Below, piece by piece: positions 47,504 to 57,273 of a DNA stretch of 64,000 nt. The position numbers and the translations under genes were made by a program. This stretch comes from Rhodanobacteraceae bacterium. GTDB taxonomy: Bacteria > Pseudomonadota > Gammaproteobacteria > Xanthomonadales > SZUA-5. The DNA lies in contig JACKOW010000013.1 of assembly GCA_024234055.1 (NCBI GenBank), positions 54,398 through 118,397 of the forward strand, written 5' to 3'. The notes under the pieces were generated by a model. It made no database searches, was not told the DNA's origin, and worked only from the letters and a program-made list of their open reading frames with translations. Every line of letters begins with the position of its first letter. The first letter of the stretch is position 1.

Positions 47504-47866
47504 GCGCCACCATCATGGACGTCCTCCGGGCCAGCCTGCTGCTCGTGTGACGGGGAGACAGCCGACGATGTGCACCGCGAGATGACCCCTGCAGCGGCTC
47601 ACTGGGCTGTGTCGCTTCACCGCGCAGCGAAGCTCTGAATGCTCTTCTTCATGTGCTCTCTGCTTTTCCTTTGCGTGCTCTGCGTCCGGCTTCTGACCGC
47701 GACCTGCCTCAGGACAGGATTGTCGCGCAGTCGGTCGCGCCGCGAGGGCGCTCCTACCGCGTGCGGTTCATGGCCTGTGATCAGTGTCGGGTCGAAACAG
47801 GGGACTCGCCATCGGCCCGCCGTGATGGCGCTATGCTCGCGAAATCTGTCTGCGAGACCCCGGAAG

Positions 47867-49129
47867 ATGCGCATCGTTTTCTGCCTTGCCCTGACTGCGT
47901 GGCTGCAGCCTGCCACTGCGCAAAATCTGCCATCCCTGCCCTCGCCGCTGCCGGCCAGCCATGTGTCGGATGCCGGACAATTGCTGGCAGCCGACACCCG
48001 CGCCGAACTCGACCGACTGGCAACTCGGCTGGACCAGGCCGGTCGTGGCCAACTGGCGATCGTCGTTGTCGCCAGTACCGGCGACCAGAACCCACGGCAG
48101 GCGGCGACCGAGATCTTCAATCGCTGGGGTGTGGGCGACCGCCAGCGCAACGATGGCAGTCTGATCCTGCTGGCCCGCCAGGATCGCAAGGCCGAGATCG
48201 TGCTCGGCAAGGGCATCGACAATGCGGCAAACCGCAGTCACGCCCAGGCGGTGATGGACAGCGCCATGGTGCCGCGTTTCCGTGCGGGCGACTATGATCA
48301 GGGACTGGTCGCTGGCGCCACCGAACTGCTGCAACGGGTTTACGCCATTGATCTGTCGCGGCCAGCCGAGCAGCCCACCGATGTGGCCGCCTTGATGGCA
48401 CCTGCGGCCGACTCACCATCGGCCTTGGCAGCATCGCCGACCGAGGCCAGTACCGACCTGGCTGAGAGCCGCGGTTTCGAGACTCAAGCCGAACCGCAAG
48501 CGATTGATCTCTCGGCGTGGAAGCCCCAACCGCGGCCGACACCAACGGAGAGCACGGAGAAATCGCCGCTGCGGCCAGGCGTCCTGGCTCTGGTGCTGAG
48601 CCTGCTGGCGGCCGGTGCCTGGGCCGTCTACTGGCTGCTGTCACGATTGCTCCGTGTGCTCTGGTGGTTCAGCGGCGGGCGCTGGATGGCGCGGCGCTGC
48701 CGCGCCTGCGAGGCCACCATGCAACTGCTGTCGGAAACCGAGGACGACGCCCATCTGCAGCCGGCCGAACTCACCGAAGAGAAGCTGCGCAGTGTGGATT
48801 ACAGGGTCTGGGTCTGTCCCCGCTGCAGCCGAGTGGACAAGCTCGCCCGCCGCGCCTGGTTCTCCCGGTACAGCAACTGCGGCGCCTGTGGTTCACGCGC
48901 GGTCTCACAGGTATCGAGGACCATCAGCAGCCCCACGCGTTATTCCACCGGTCTCGCGCAGATCACCGAGACCTGTCAGAACTGCCATCACGTTCGTACC
49001 GAACAGAGGGTGCTGCCGGTTCTCCCGCCGCCATCCGACAACAGCAGCAGCTTCGGCAGTTCCAGCAGCAGCTCCAGCAGCTGGGGCGGCGGCAGCAGCA
49101 GCGGCGGCGGCGCCAGCGGCAGCTGGTAG
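47867..49129 (+). CDS. TPM-domain (YgcG-type) membrane protein with zinc ribbons and Ser/Gly tail
   Basis: About 420 residues. Signal peptide at 1-19 (FCLALTAWLQPATAQ). The TPM domain (~20-160) shows VSDAGQLLAADTRAELDRLATRLD, then QLAIVVVAST and GDRQRNDGSLILLARQDRKAEIVLGKG. A membrane segment near 244-262 (PGVLALVLSLLAAGAWAVYWLL) is followed by three Cys pairs (CRAC, CPRC and CGAC, with CQNC later) suggesting zinc ribbons in the cytoplasm. The tail is almost pure Ser and Gly ending SGSW, as in many YgcG proteins. The function of the family in bacteria is unclear. ATG at 47867 abuts the signal peptide; ATG at 47825 is in frame. Confidence 0.82.
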   Translation: MRIVFCLALTAWLQPATAQNLPSLPSPLPASHVSDAGQLLAADTRAELDRLATRLDQAGRGQLAIVVVASTGDQNPRQAATEIFNRWGVGDRQRNDGSLILLARQDRKAEIVLGKGIDNAANRSHAQAVMDSAMVPRFRAGDYDQGLVAGATELLQRVYAIDLSRPAEQPTDVAALMAPAADSPSALAASPTEASTDLAESRGFETQAEPQAIDLSAWKPQPRPTPTESTEKSPLRPGVLALVLSLLAAGAWAVYWLLSRLLRVLWWFSGGRWMARRCRACEATMQLLSETEDDAHLQPAELTEEKLRSVDYRVWVCPRCSRVDKLARRAWFSRYSNCGACGSRAVSQVSRTISSPTRYSTGLAQITETCQNCHHVRTEQRVLPVLPPPSDNSSSFGSSSSSSSSWGGGSSSGGGASGSW

Positions 49130-49228
49130 GAAGCTCCACAGGCTCGCCGCCGCAGGAGCGACCTTGCGTCGCGGCCCGCGCTTCGCTGCCATCGCGAAGA
49201 CTGGGGACTGCCGCGAACCGCAGCCAGA

Positions 49229-49345
49229 CGCAGGACGCGAAGGACGCAAAGGAAAAGCAGAAAGAACACGAAGAACAGCAAAGGCAATTCTGAATTAGCT
49301 CTTCTTCGCGACCTTTCTGCTTTTCCTTCGTGATCTTTGCGTCCG
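49229..49345. repeat. Inverted-arm repeat pair (~26-bp spacer)
   Basis: Left 49229-49275, right 49302-49345; facing arms. Flanked by AGGAGCGACCTTGCGTCGCG near 49153 and its partner near 49360 (GCGACGCAAGGGCGCTCCTA), a second outer inverted pair. Confidence 0.88.
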
Positions 49346-49418
49346 GCTTTTGGCGGCAGTCGCGACGCAAGGGCGCTCCTACACGAAACTCGTTTTTCGG
49401 GGTGATGCCGGCAGAAGC

Positions 49419-50573
49419 TCAATGCACGGCGCGCTGCTGAGTCGTGGACTTGCTGGCCAGGCTGAAGCGCGGCTCGGGGTCGATCTCGCCGGCCATCAAG
49501 CGCTGCAGGTACTCGCCCACTGCCGGCCCGTGCTTGAAGCCGTGGCCGGAACCGCCGCCAGCCAGCCATACGTGTTCAAGCCCAGGGTGGCGGTCGATGA
49601 CGAAGTCGCCGTTGCTGCTGTTCTCGTATTGGCAGACCTCGGTACCCAGCAAGGGCGCATTGGCCAAGGCCGGGAAGCGCCTGGCCAGAAAGGCGCGTGC
49701 CGAGTCGATGCCCTCGGGTGTAGGTGTACGCTCCTGGCACTCCGGATCGACCAACGGCCCGTGGCGGTCGCAGGCCAGCTTGAAGCCGCGCGATTCCAGA
49801 TCGGGCATGCCGTACCACTCGCCATCGAAATCCATCCAGGTGGGTAGCTGCGCGGGCCCGAATCGGGACTCGTCAGCGGGTATCCCGAAGTAATGGACCT
49901 CCTGTCGAGTCACGAACAAGCGGCCGGCCATGGCCTCGGGCAGCACCTGGTCCAGCCAGGGTCCGCAGGCGTACACGATCTGCTCAGCTTCGAAACGGGC
50001 ACCGCTGCGGGTGATCAATCCAGCTGCGCAGCTTGCTGCCGTGAGCGGCAAGACCTGATCACGGCGGTACACCGCACCGCGGGCACAGGCATCGGCCACC
50101 ACCGCCTGCACCGCCCGTCGCGCCAGCAGCGCGCCGCTGTGCGGCTCGAAGATGGCCCAGCCCTGATCAGGCACCTGAATCTGCGGATAGCGAGCGCGCA
50201 ACGCGGCCGCATCCAGCACGTCGTGATTGACACCGGCATCGACCAGCGCGGCCACCGATTGCTCTGCGGCCGCCTGCCCACGCATCGCCATCCACAGCAC
50301 GCCGGTAGGCTGGAACAGCTCCGGCCGGGCGATCTGATCGAAGAGCTCACGCCACTGCGTCAGTGACTGCCGGGCCATGCGCGTGTACAGCGCATCCGGC
50401 CCGTAGGCACAACGGATGACCCGGCTCTCGCCGCCGGAGCTTGCCCGCGTGTTGGCCGGCCCGTGTTGATCGATCAGCAGCACGCGACGCCCGGCACGCA
50501 CCTGATGCCAGGCAATCCAGGCGCCAAATACGCCGGCACCGATCACCGCCACATCGAATCGCGCACCACCCAT
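49419..50573 (-). CDS. FAD-dependent oxidase, monomeric sarcosine oxidase family
   Basis: A 384-residue flavoprotein. FDVAVIGAGVFGAWIAWHQV is the FAD-binding loop, and GGESRVIRCAYG is the region next to the flavin. Cys314 in TEVCQYENSSNGDFVIDRHP sits where covalent-flavin Cys315 lies in monomeric sarcosine oxidase. These enzymes oxidise N-methyl or cyclic secondary amines to imines. GGAG lies upstream of the ATG at 50573. It is next to dihydropyrimidinase on the same strand, so it may handle an amine from a related cyclic substrate, but that is inferred. Confidence 0.85.
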   Translation of the reverse strand: MGGARFDVAVIGAGVFGAWIAWHQVRAGRRVLLIDQHGPANTRASSGGESRVIRCAYGPDALYTRMARQSLTQWRELFDQIARPELFQPTGVLWMAMRGQAAAEQSVAALVDAGVNHDVLDAAALRARYPQIQVPDQGWAIFEPHSGALLARRAVQAVVADACARGAVYRRDQVLPLTAASCAAGLITRSGARFEAEQIVYACGPWLDQVLPEAMAGRLFVTRQEVHYFGIPADESRFGPAQLPTWMDFDGEWYGMPDLESRGFKLACDRHGPLVDPECQERTPTPEGIDSARAFLARRFPALANAPLLGTEVCQYENSSNGDFVIDRHPGLEHVWLAGGGSGHGFKHGPAVGEYLQRLMAGEIDPEPRFSLASKSTTQQRAVH

Positions 50574-50683
50574 TCCCGATCTCCATCTCCATGACTCACC
50601 TGAGTCTCGCAGCGAGTTGCGAGCCTGCGCCCCAACCCAGTCCTGTCATGCAGCGCGCCAAGCCCGCAAGCTGACTGCCACCA

Positions 50684-52099
50684 TCAGGCGCGGCGGCGGG
50701 CATTGGCCTCGAAGTACGGGGCATGGGTATTGCGATGCAGATAGCGCCCGGCGCCGCGCTCGGCACGCAGATCGCCGTCGACCCAGGCCAGCTGGCCGCG
50801 GGTGAAGGTGTGGGTGGCCACGCCGGTGACCGTGCGGCCCTCGAAGACATTGAAGTCGATGTTCTGATGATGCGTCGCCGCCGAGATGGTGCGGCTAGCC
50901 TGGGCATCCCAGATCACCAGATCAGCGTCGGCACCCACCCGCATCGAGCCCTTGCGCGGATACAAGCCGAAGATCTGTGCGGCATTGGCCGAGGTCACGC
51001 GTACGAACTCGCTCGGGGTCAGACGACCAGTGCCGACGCCGTAGTGCCACAGCAGCGACATGCGGTCCTCGATGCCGGCGCAACCATTCGGAATCAGCGT
51101 GAAATTGTCCTTGCCGGCCGCCTTCTGCGGCGCGCAGAAGCAGCAGTGATCGGTGGCGGTGGTATGCAGATGACCAGCCTGCAAGCCGGCCCACAGTGCG
51201 TCCTGATGATGTTTGGGGCGGAAAGGCGGGCTCATCACATGGCCGGCGGCAAAGGTGAAATCGGGATTGCGATAAACCGAATCATCGATCAGCAGATGCC
51301 CGGCCAGCACCTCGCCGAACACCCGCTGACCCTCGCCGCGCGCCCGCGCAATGGCTTCCAGCGCATCTTCGGCCGAGACATGCACCACATACAGCGAGGT
51401 GCCCAGCACCTCGGCGATGCGGATCGCGCGGTTGGCGGCCTCCCCTTCCACCGCCGGTGGCCGTGACAACGGATGCCCCTCGGGGCCGGTAATGCCCTGC
51501 TCGACCAGCTGCTTCTGCAGCCGGAACACCAGTTCGCCGTTCTCCGCATGGACGGTCGGCAGCGCACCCAGTTCGAGGCAGCGGCTGAAGCTGGACACCA
51601 AGGCCTCGTCATCGCACATGATGGCGTTCTTGTAAGCCATGAAGTGCTTGAAGCTGGCTACCCCGTGCTCCTGGGCCAGCGTGCCCATATCTCGGTAGAC
51701 CGATTCATCCCACCAGGTGATCGCCACATGGAAGCCGTAATCGGCAGAGGCCTTTTCAGCCCAGCCACGCCAGGTCTGGAAAGCCTCCATCAGCGATTGC
51801 TGCGGGTCCGGAATCACGAAATCGATGATGCTGGTGGTGCCACCGGCCAGACCTGCCGCGGTGCCCGTATAGAAATCATCGCTGGCGACCGTGCCCATGA
51901 ACGGCAGTTGCATATGCGTGTGCGGATCGATGCCACCCGGCATCACCAGGCGCCCGCCAGCATCGATCACCGTCGCACCGGCCGGGGCCTCCAGCCCCTC
52001 ACCCACCGCCGCGATCTTGCCTTCGGCTATCAAGACATCGGCGCGCCATTGGGTATCGGCATCGACAACGGTACCGCCGCGAATGAGAGTGGACGACAT
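50684..52099 (-). CDS. hydA: Dihydropyrimidinase (hydantoinase)
   Basis: A 471-residue amidohydrolase-fold enzyme (EC 3.5.2.2). Metal ligands: GIDPHTHMQLP (H60, H62), carbamylated Lys at K151 in SFKHFMAYKNA, then TVHAENG and VVHVSAEDA and a late Asp (TATDHCCF). It opens dihydrouracil or 5-substituted hydantoins to N-carbamoyl-beta-amino acids. GGAG is placed before the ATG at 52099. Its job follows that of PreTA and precedes the carbamoylase at 60779. Length and motifs match family members. Sits between the transporter and the flavin oxidase. Confidence 0.93.
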   Translation of the reverse strand: MSSTLIRGGTVVDADTQWRADVLIAEGKIAAVGEGLEAPAGATVIDAGGRLVMPGGIDPHTHMQLPFMGTVASDDFYTGTAAGLAGGTTSIIDFVIPDPQQSLMEAFQTWRGWAEKASADYGFHVAITWWDESVYRDMGTLAQEHGVASFKHFMAYKNAIMCDDEALVSSFSRCLELGALPTVHAENGELVFRLQKQLVEQGITGPEGHPLSRPPAVEGEAANRAIRIAEVLGTSLYVVHVSAEDALEAIARARGEGQRVFGEVLAGHLLIDDSVYRNPDFTFAAGHVMSPPFRPKHHQDALWAGLQAGHLHTTATDHCCFCAPQKAAGKDNFTLIPNGCAGIEDRMSLLWHYGVGTGRLTPSEFVRVTSANAAQIFGLYPRKGSMRVGADADLVIWDAQASRTISAATHHQNIDFNVFEGRTVTGVATHTFTRGQLAWVDGDLRAERGAGRYLHRNTHAPYFEANARRRA

Positions 52100-52253
52100 G
52101 ACAGGCTCCGAAATCTGCAGCGAGAAAGCCCTACGCTACGACCAATCGCCAGTGCAGGTCAAAAGCGAATCGACGGCCCCGGGATTTCATGGACAGCCTC
52201 TGCGCTTCTGCGCTTCTGTGGGTCCAGACTTGTGTGGACCTACGGCGGCACCA

Positions 52254-52302
52254 ACAACTGACAACCGACAACCGACAACCGACAACCCACAACCCACAAC
52301 CA
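52254..52302. repeat. Tandem 7-bp repeat, ACAACCG-type, seven units
   Basis: Units ACAACTG, three ACAACCG, two ACAACCC, ACAACCA. Ten bases before the transporter's stop. A related inverted GTCCAGAC palindrome lies at 52218-52243. Confidence 0.85.
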
Positions 52303-52312
52303 GCAACGCCCC

Positions 52313-53773
52313 TCAGCGCTTGCGCATCAACAGCAGATACACCGCTCCCGCCACCAGCAGGCCGACAAACCAGGCGTAGGTATAGATCGCATTGAGCAGG
52401 TCCGGCACGCCGCTGACGAAACCCGCGGCCTGCAGGAAGCCCGGCAGATTGGGGAGCACGCCGAGCACCAATGCGATCACCGCTGCTGGATTCCAGCCGC
52501 CGCGATAGCTGTATTCGCCTTCATGACGGAACAGCGCGGCCACATCCAGCTCGGTTCGGCGGATCAGGAAATAGTCGGCCAGCATGATGCCGGCGATCGG
52601 CCCCAGCAGCGCCGAATAACCGATCAACCAGGTGAAGATGTAGGCGCCGGTCGACTCCAGCAGCTTCCACGGGAAGATGGCGATGCCGATGCCGGCGGTG
52701 ATGTAGCCGCCCATGCGAAAGGAGATCTTCTCCGGCGCCAGATTCGAGAAACCGTTGGCCGGGGCCACGACGTTGGCGGCGAGGTTGGTCGTCAGCGTGG
52801 CCAGCAACAAGGCCAACAAGGCCACCACGACCGCCGATCCGCCCATGCGCCCGGTCAGCGCCACCGGATCCCAGATCGCTTCGCCATAGATGATCACCGT
52901 CGCCGAGGTCACGGCGACGCCGACAAAAGCCAGCAGGGCCATTGGCAGCGGCAGTCCCAGCGCCTGACCGATGATCTGGTCGCGCTGGCTCTTGGCATAG
53001 CGGGTGAAGTCCGGAATGTTCAGCGCCAGCGTGGCCCAGAAGCCGACCATGGCCGTCAGCGAGGGCCAGAACACCGAGGCAAACTGGCCTGCGCGGTCGC
53101 CGCCTTCGGCAAAGCGGGAGGGCGTGGACAGCATCGGCCCGAAGCCATCGGCCTGCACATAGGCCCAGCCCAGCAGCGCCAGACACATCAGGATCAGCAA
53201 GGGTGCCGCCAGCAGTTCCAGCCAGCGGATCGACTCGGTGCCGTAGCGGATGAACACCACGTGCAGCGCCCAGAAGGCCAGGAAACTCAGGGTCTGACCC
53301 AGATCGATGCCGAGCAGCGGCAGCTTGTCGCCGACGATGGCGTCGCCGGTCACCACATTGAGGATGGTGTAGATCGCCGCGCCACCCACCCAGGTCTGGA
53401 TCCCGAACCAACCACAGGCGACCAGACCACGCAGCACCGCCGGCAGCTTGGCGCCGCGGGTGCCGAAGCTGGCGCGCAGCAGCACCGGAAACGGGATGCC
53501 GTGTTTGGCACCGGCATGCCCGATCAGCAGCATCGGCACCAGCACGATCAGGTTTGCCAGCAGGATGGTGCCGACCGCCTGGCCCCAGCTCATGCCCTCG
53601 CTGACCATGCCCGCCGCCAGCATGTAGGCGGGCACGCAGACCACCATGCCCACCCACAGCGCGGCGATGGCCTTCCAGTCCCAGGTGCGCTGATCCGGCG
53701 TGCTTGGCAGCAGATCGGAATTGATCAGATCCGAGGTACCGAGGATCTTGGTGGGTGCGCTGGGGCTGATCAT
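52313..53773 (-). CDS. NCS1-family nucleobase:cation symporter
   Basis: A 486-residue membrane protein with about 12 helices. Family landmarks are WKAIAALWVGMVVCVPAYMLAAGM near the start, then GIPFPVLLRASFGTRGA and FGIQTWVGG. NIPDFTRYAKS and ANVVAPANGFSNLAP occur later. NCS1 proteins (Mhp1, PucI, UraA-like) bring in uracil, allantoin or hydantoins with cations. With dihydropyrimidinase next door, import of a pyrimidine or hydantoin is probable. ATG at 53773 has AGGTGG about nine bases upstream. Confidence 0.92.
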   Translation of the reverse strand: MISPSAPTKILGTSDLINSDLLPSTPDQRTWDWKAIAALWVGMVVCVPAYMLAAGMVSEGMSWGQAVGTILLANLIVLVPMLLIGHAGAKHGIPFPVLLRASFGTRGAKLPAVLRGLVACGWFGIQTWVGGAAIYTILNVVTGDAIVGDKLPLLGIDLGQTLSFLAFWALHVVFIRYGTESIRWLELLAAPLLILMCLALLGWAYVQADGFGPMLSTPSRFAEGGDRAGQFASVFWPSLTAMVGFWATLALNIPDFTRYAKSQRDQIIGQALGLPLPMALLAFVGVAVTSATVIIYGEAIWDPVALTGRMGGSAVVVALLALLLATLTTNLAANVVAPANGFSNLAPEKISFRMGGYITAGIGIAIFPWKLLESTGAYIFTWLIGYSALLGPIAGIMLADYFLIRRTELDVAALFRHEGEYSYRGGWNPAAVIALVLGVLPNLPGFLQAAGFVSGVPDLLNAIYTYAWFVGLLVAGAVYLLLMRKR

Positions 53774-54124
53774 GGTTAGGGCCACCTGTGCTCGACGCGG
53801 TATCTTGATGACGAATCTATACACAAGTTTTGCGCACCGAAGAACGAATTTCAGGAGAGGGGCTCGGCGGGCATTCCATCACCTGGTATCAGCGGGATGA
53901 AAGCGACCTCGCTCTTCGCGGTCTCGCCAGAGCCTGTTGGCAGCTGACTCCAAGCGGGTATACCTTGCGCACATATGGATCACGGCAACAACCGAGGAAG
54001 AACTGGCCAGTCGCTTGTCGATACTTGGAAGAATCACTTTCCAGCCATAGCCCTTCGGCAGTACAACAGCTGATTCGCGGTTTCGGTTTTCACACTCCCC
54101 CTCTTCCGATCATCAGGATTCCCC
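53774..54124. other. Intergenic region between divergent transporter and DUF885 genes
   Basis: About 350 bp. Contains promoters for both genes presumably. There are short open frames, including one (TTG near 53940) reading DSKRVYLAHIWITATTEEEL for 38 codons. None has a ribosome site I would trust. No repeat family was recognised. Confidence 0.5.
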
Positions 54125-55942
54125 ATGCGATTTAGAATTCCTGCCGCCATTGCGGTCACTCTGACGCTGGCCTCATGCGATCAGCCTGATAGATCCCCCG
54201 AGGGAAGCCCAGCGGCACAGGCGCCGGTCTCGGTGACCGCAGAGGCGCAGAGTGATGCCCGCTTTACCGAGCTCTCTGCACGCTGGGTGGACGGCCGCAT
54301 GCGCCTGAGTCCGCTCTACGCCACGGCCATCGGCGATCATCGTTTCGATGGCGATATTGACGACCTGAGTGCCGACGGCCGCCGTGCCGCCGCGGAATTC
54401 AGCCAGAAACTGCTGACCGAACTGAGCGCGATCGACAGCACGGCGCTGTCGCGTGAAAACCAGGTCGATGCGCTGATCCTGCGCAACCAGCTCGAATACG
54501 ATCTGTGGGGCCTGAACACCTCGCAGGAGTGGGCCTGGGATCCGCAGGTCTATTCGCAGGCGGCGGGCGGCGCCATCTACAGTCTGATGGCGCGCGATTT
54601 CGCGCCCGTCAGCGAGCGCCTGGCCAATGTCACCCTGCGCATCGAGAAGCTGCCCCGGCTGTACGCTCAGATGCGCGAAAACCTCGATCCCAAAAGGGTG
54701 CCGAAGGTGCACGCCGAAACCGTGTCCAGACAGCATGCCGGCGTCCTCAGCCTGATCGACGAGATGGTGCTGCCGGCGGCGGAGGCGCTGGATGCCGAGT
54801 CCAGACAGCGCCTGGATGCCGCCATCGCCACGCTGCGCACTTCCGTGGCCGAACAGCAGACCTGGATCGATCAAGAGCTGGTGCCCAAAGCCGAGGGCGA
54901 TTTCCGCATCGGCCAGGCGCTGTATGACGCCAAACTCCGGTTTGCCCTGAACTCGGAATTGTCGCGTGCCGACATCGGCCAGCGCGCCGAGGCCGAGATC
55001 ACCCGCGTGCGCGAGCAGATGTATCAGATCGCCCGCGAGGTACTGGCCGATCGCCCGGAGGCTCCGACCCTGCCTGAAAGCCCCGATGAAGCGCAGCAGC
55101 AGGCGGCCATCGAGGCGGCACTGGAACTGGCCTATGCCGACAAGCCGGCACGCGATCAGGTGGTCGCCACCGTTGAGTCCACCCTGGAAGAAGCCACCCG
55201 CTTCACCCGCGAGAAGGATCTGGTCACGCTGCCCGATGCACCGGTCAAGATCATCCTGATGCCCGAGTTCCAGCGCGGTGTCTCGGTGGCCTACTGCGAT
55301 TCACCAGGGCCACTGGACAAGCATCTCGACACCTTCTACGCGGTCTCACCGATTCCGGAAGACTGGAGCGATGCCCAGGTCGATTCCTTCCTGCGCGAAT
55401 ACAACACGCGCATGCTGCACCTGCTGACCATCCACGAAGCCATGCCCGGCCACTATGTCGAGGGCGCACACTCGGCCAAGCACCCGTCGATGCTGCGCGG
55501 CGTGCTGCGCTCGGGCATGTTTGCAGAAGGTTGGGCGGTGTACACCGAAGAAGTCATGATGGAACAGGGCTACCTCGACCACGATCCGCTGTTCAAGCTG
55601 ATGCGCTACAAGTTCTATCTGCGCGCCGTCGCCAACGCCATCCTCGATCAGGGCGTGCATGTCGACAACTGGACCCGCGAGCAGGCCATGGATCTGATGG
55701 TGCGCCGCACCTTCCAGCAGGAACGCGAAGCCGCCGGCAAGTGGGTGCGCGTGCAGCTCACCAGCGCCCAACTGCCCACCTATTTCGTTGGCGTGCAGGA
55801 GCATTTCGAAACCCGCCGCGCAGTCATGGCCCGCGAGGGCGAGGCTTTCAAGCTCAAGGCTTACCATGACCGCGTGCTCGCCTACGGCGCACCACCGGTG
55901 CGCTTCGTGCGGCAGTTGATGCTGGATGAGGCCATACGGTAG
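54125..55942 (+). CDS. DUF885-family putative zinc-peptidase lipoprotein
   Basis: A 605-residue protein. Lipobox LASC in VTLTLASCDQ gives a lipoprotein anchor after residue ~16. The HExxPGH motif is HEAMPGH at 437-443, followed downstream by EGWAVYTEE, whose Glu is likely the third metal ligand. The family (DUF885) is widespread in Xanthomonadales and probably peptidase-like, and some members are annotated as dipeptidyl-type enzymes. PLYATAIGDHRFDGD near the N-terminus is another hallmark. Transcribed away from the pyrimidine genes, with no functional link evident. Confidence 0.85.
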   Translation: MRFRIPAAIAVTLTLASCDQPDRSPEGSPAAQAPVSVTAEAQSDARFTELSARWVDGRMRLSPLYATAIGDHRFDGDIDDLSADGRRAAAEFSQKLLTELSAIDSTALSRENQVDALILRNQLEYDLWGLNTSQEWAWDPQVYSQAAGGAIYSLMARDFAPVSERLANVTLRIEKLPRLYAQMRENLDPKRVPKVHAETVSRQHAGVLSLIDEMVLPAAEALDAESRQRLDAAIATLRTSVAEQQTWIDQELVPKAEGDFRIGQALYDAKLRFALNSELSRADIGQRAEAEITRVREQMYQIAREVLADRPEAPTLPESPDEAQQQAAIEAALELAYADKPARDQVVATVESTLEEATRFTREKDLVTLPDAPVKIILMPEFQRGVSVAYCDSPGPLDKHLDTFYAVSPIPEDWSDAQVDSFLREYNTRMLHLLTIHEAMPGHYVEGAHSAKHPSMLRGVLRSGMFAEGWAVYTEEVMMEQGYLDHDPLFKLMRYKFYLRAVANAILDQGVHVDNWTREQAMDLMVRRTFQQEREAAGKWVRVQLTSAQLPTYFVGVQEHFETRRAVMAREGEAFKLKAYHDRVLAYGAPPVRFVRQLMLDEAIR

Positions 55943-56023
55943 CCAGCGGGGACACGGCGACGACATGGAACTGGAGCCCTGTTCGACGATGGCGCGCATT
56001 GACCGTTTTCCAGGAGGCCAATC

Positions 56024-56425
56024 TTGGCATTGACTCAGGCCATCGCGCTGCTGCGGGTGACCGACGTGGCAAGATCCATGGCGTGGTACCGGGGCTATCT
56101 GGCCTTTGTGGGTGATCCGTTTCCGTCTTCGCCCCCGCACGAGTTCGCCATCCTGAGACATGCGGCGGTCGAACTGATGCTGCGCAAGGGGTCACCTGCA
56201 CCGCGCTCCACCCATCCTTATGATTGGGATCTGTACCTGCGCCGGGAAGGCGCCGGCTTTCGCGAGATATATGCCGCATTCAGCGCCCACGGCATCGTCA
56301 CCCGGCGACTGGAGCGCATGCCGTACGGCATGGCCGAATTTGAATTGACCGACCCCGACGGTTATCGCATCTGCCTGGGTCAGCCTTTGACTCACATGGA
56401 CGATCTGCCAGCAGCGGAACTCTGA
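56024..56425 (+). CDS. VOC-superfamily (glyoxalase/bleomycin-resistance-type) protein
   Basis: A 133-residue protein. AIALLRVTDVARSMAWYRGYLAF and a C-terminal EFELTDPDGYRICLGQ (the usual DPDGxxxxL metal-side motif) place it in the VOC superfamily. The substrate is unknown. TTG at 56024 is preferred because AGGAGG lies six bases upstream; no ATG fits as well. No operon link was seen. Confidence 0.85.
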   Translation: MALTQAIALLRVTDVARSMAWYRGYLAFVGDPFPSSPPHEFAILRHAAVELMLRKGSPAPRSTHPYDWDLYLRREGAGFREIYAAFSAHGIVTRRLERMPYGMAEFELTDPDGYRICLGQPLTHMDDLPAAEL

Positions 56426-56599
56426 AATGCGGTCGAACTCATACGCGGCCGGCAAGCGCGCAGGCTCCCCCGGCCGAGAATCCGGCCACCGCCAAGCCGC
56501 CGCCATGGTCGGGTGCCGGCTGGAAATCGGCAATTTCGGTCAAATAATGTAGAGCCGTGCGCTGTCCCGTGGGTCCGCTAACTGCGAGCTGTGCGCGGG

Positions 56600-57112
56600 A
56601 TGCTGAAAACGCATAGCATCCGAGGGGTCACCTGCCCTTCGGTAGCCTCGCACCGCGTGTTCGCATGGTTCACATTGCAGCTGCGCAGACTTGCCGCCAT
56701 GCTCGGCTTTGGCCGGGCCAGTTCTGCCAATGACGATTTCGACCCCGAGCTGCGTGAGGTGTTCTTCGCAGAATTGGACGACGTCGGCGAAACGCTGAAC
56801 AGCGCCTTCGTCATCTGGCGCGTCAATAGCGCCGACCAGAACGCGCTGAAGAATCTGCGGCGTGGCTTTCACACCATCAAGGGTTCGGCGCTGCTGGTGG
56901 GTGCGAATGATCTTGGCGACTTCTGTCGGCATCTGGAACAACTGATGATCCGGCTGATGGAGCAACAGCTGAAGGTGACGCCGGCGATGATCGTCACCGT
57001 CGACCAGGCCATCGCCCTGCTGCCGGCCTATGCCATCGCCATCCGCGATGGCCGCGCGCCGCCGCCCCAGGCGCGCGCCGTGGCCAATCGGGCGCAGCGT
57101 TTGCTGGCTTGA
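56600..57112 (+). CDS. Single-domain HPt phosphotransfer protein
   Basis: About 170 residues. The HPt domain covers roughly 45-165 with the phospho-acceptor His91 in FHTIKGSALLVGANDLGDF, similar to the HPt modules of ChpA/CheA-type kinases. No kinase or response-regulator gene is nearby, so partners are encoded elsewhere. The start is uncertain: ATG at 56600 is used here, but ATG at 56699, just before FDPELREVFFAEL, also fits and gives the bare domain. Neither has a clear ribosome site. The N-terminal ~35 residues are therefore the least certain part. Confidence 0.8.
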   Translation: MLKTHSIRGVTCPSVASHRVFAWFTLQLRRLAAMLGFGRASSANDDFDPELREVFFAELDDVGETLNSAFVIWRVNSADQNALKNLRRGFHTIKGSALLVGANDLGDFCRHLEQLMIRLMEQQLKVTPAMIVTVDQAIALLPAYAIAIRDGRAPPPQARAVANRAQRLLA

Positions 57113-57148
57113 GGTTCGACACTGCCCGCGGGCTTTGAACCTGGCCCC

Positions 57149-57170
57149 TGTGGGAGCGGCTTCAGCCGCA
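57149..57170. repeat. REP-type palindrome (second copy)
   Basis: TGTGGGAGCGGCTTCAGCCG plus CA; the mirror of 47481-47503. Confidence 0.8.
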
Positions 57171-57194
57171 ACGCTTGGCGTAGGGCACAGGCTC

Positions 57195-57246
57195 GGAGCG
57201 GCTCTTCGTCTTCTGGTACGCGCGAAGCGGCGCCGCGGCGCTCTCC
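57195..57246. repeat. GC-rich palindromic repeat (copy 4, degenerate)
   Basis: CGGAGCGGCTCTTCGTC then ACGCGCGAAGCGGCGCCG and CTCTCC; related to 43963-44037. Confidence 0.65.
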
Positions 57247-57273
57247 AAGGCAACGGCCGGCAGGTGCTTGAGG

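Larger units (their letters stand above)
47126..47866. other. Repeat-filled gap
   Basis: About 740 bp with no convincing gene. It holds the third MITE-like copy (47194-47385), part of a fourth (to ~47428), a REP palindrome (47481-47503) and an inverted-arm unit (47640-47695), and, near 47735, part of the CTCCTAC-type repeat. The TPM gene promoter would lie near the right end. Confidence 0.7.

Noticed and set aside
53830..54135. Short plus-strand frame of 101 codons before the DUF885 gene
   Set aside because: No ribosome site, it overlaps the next start, and other frames look equally plausible.
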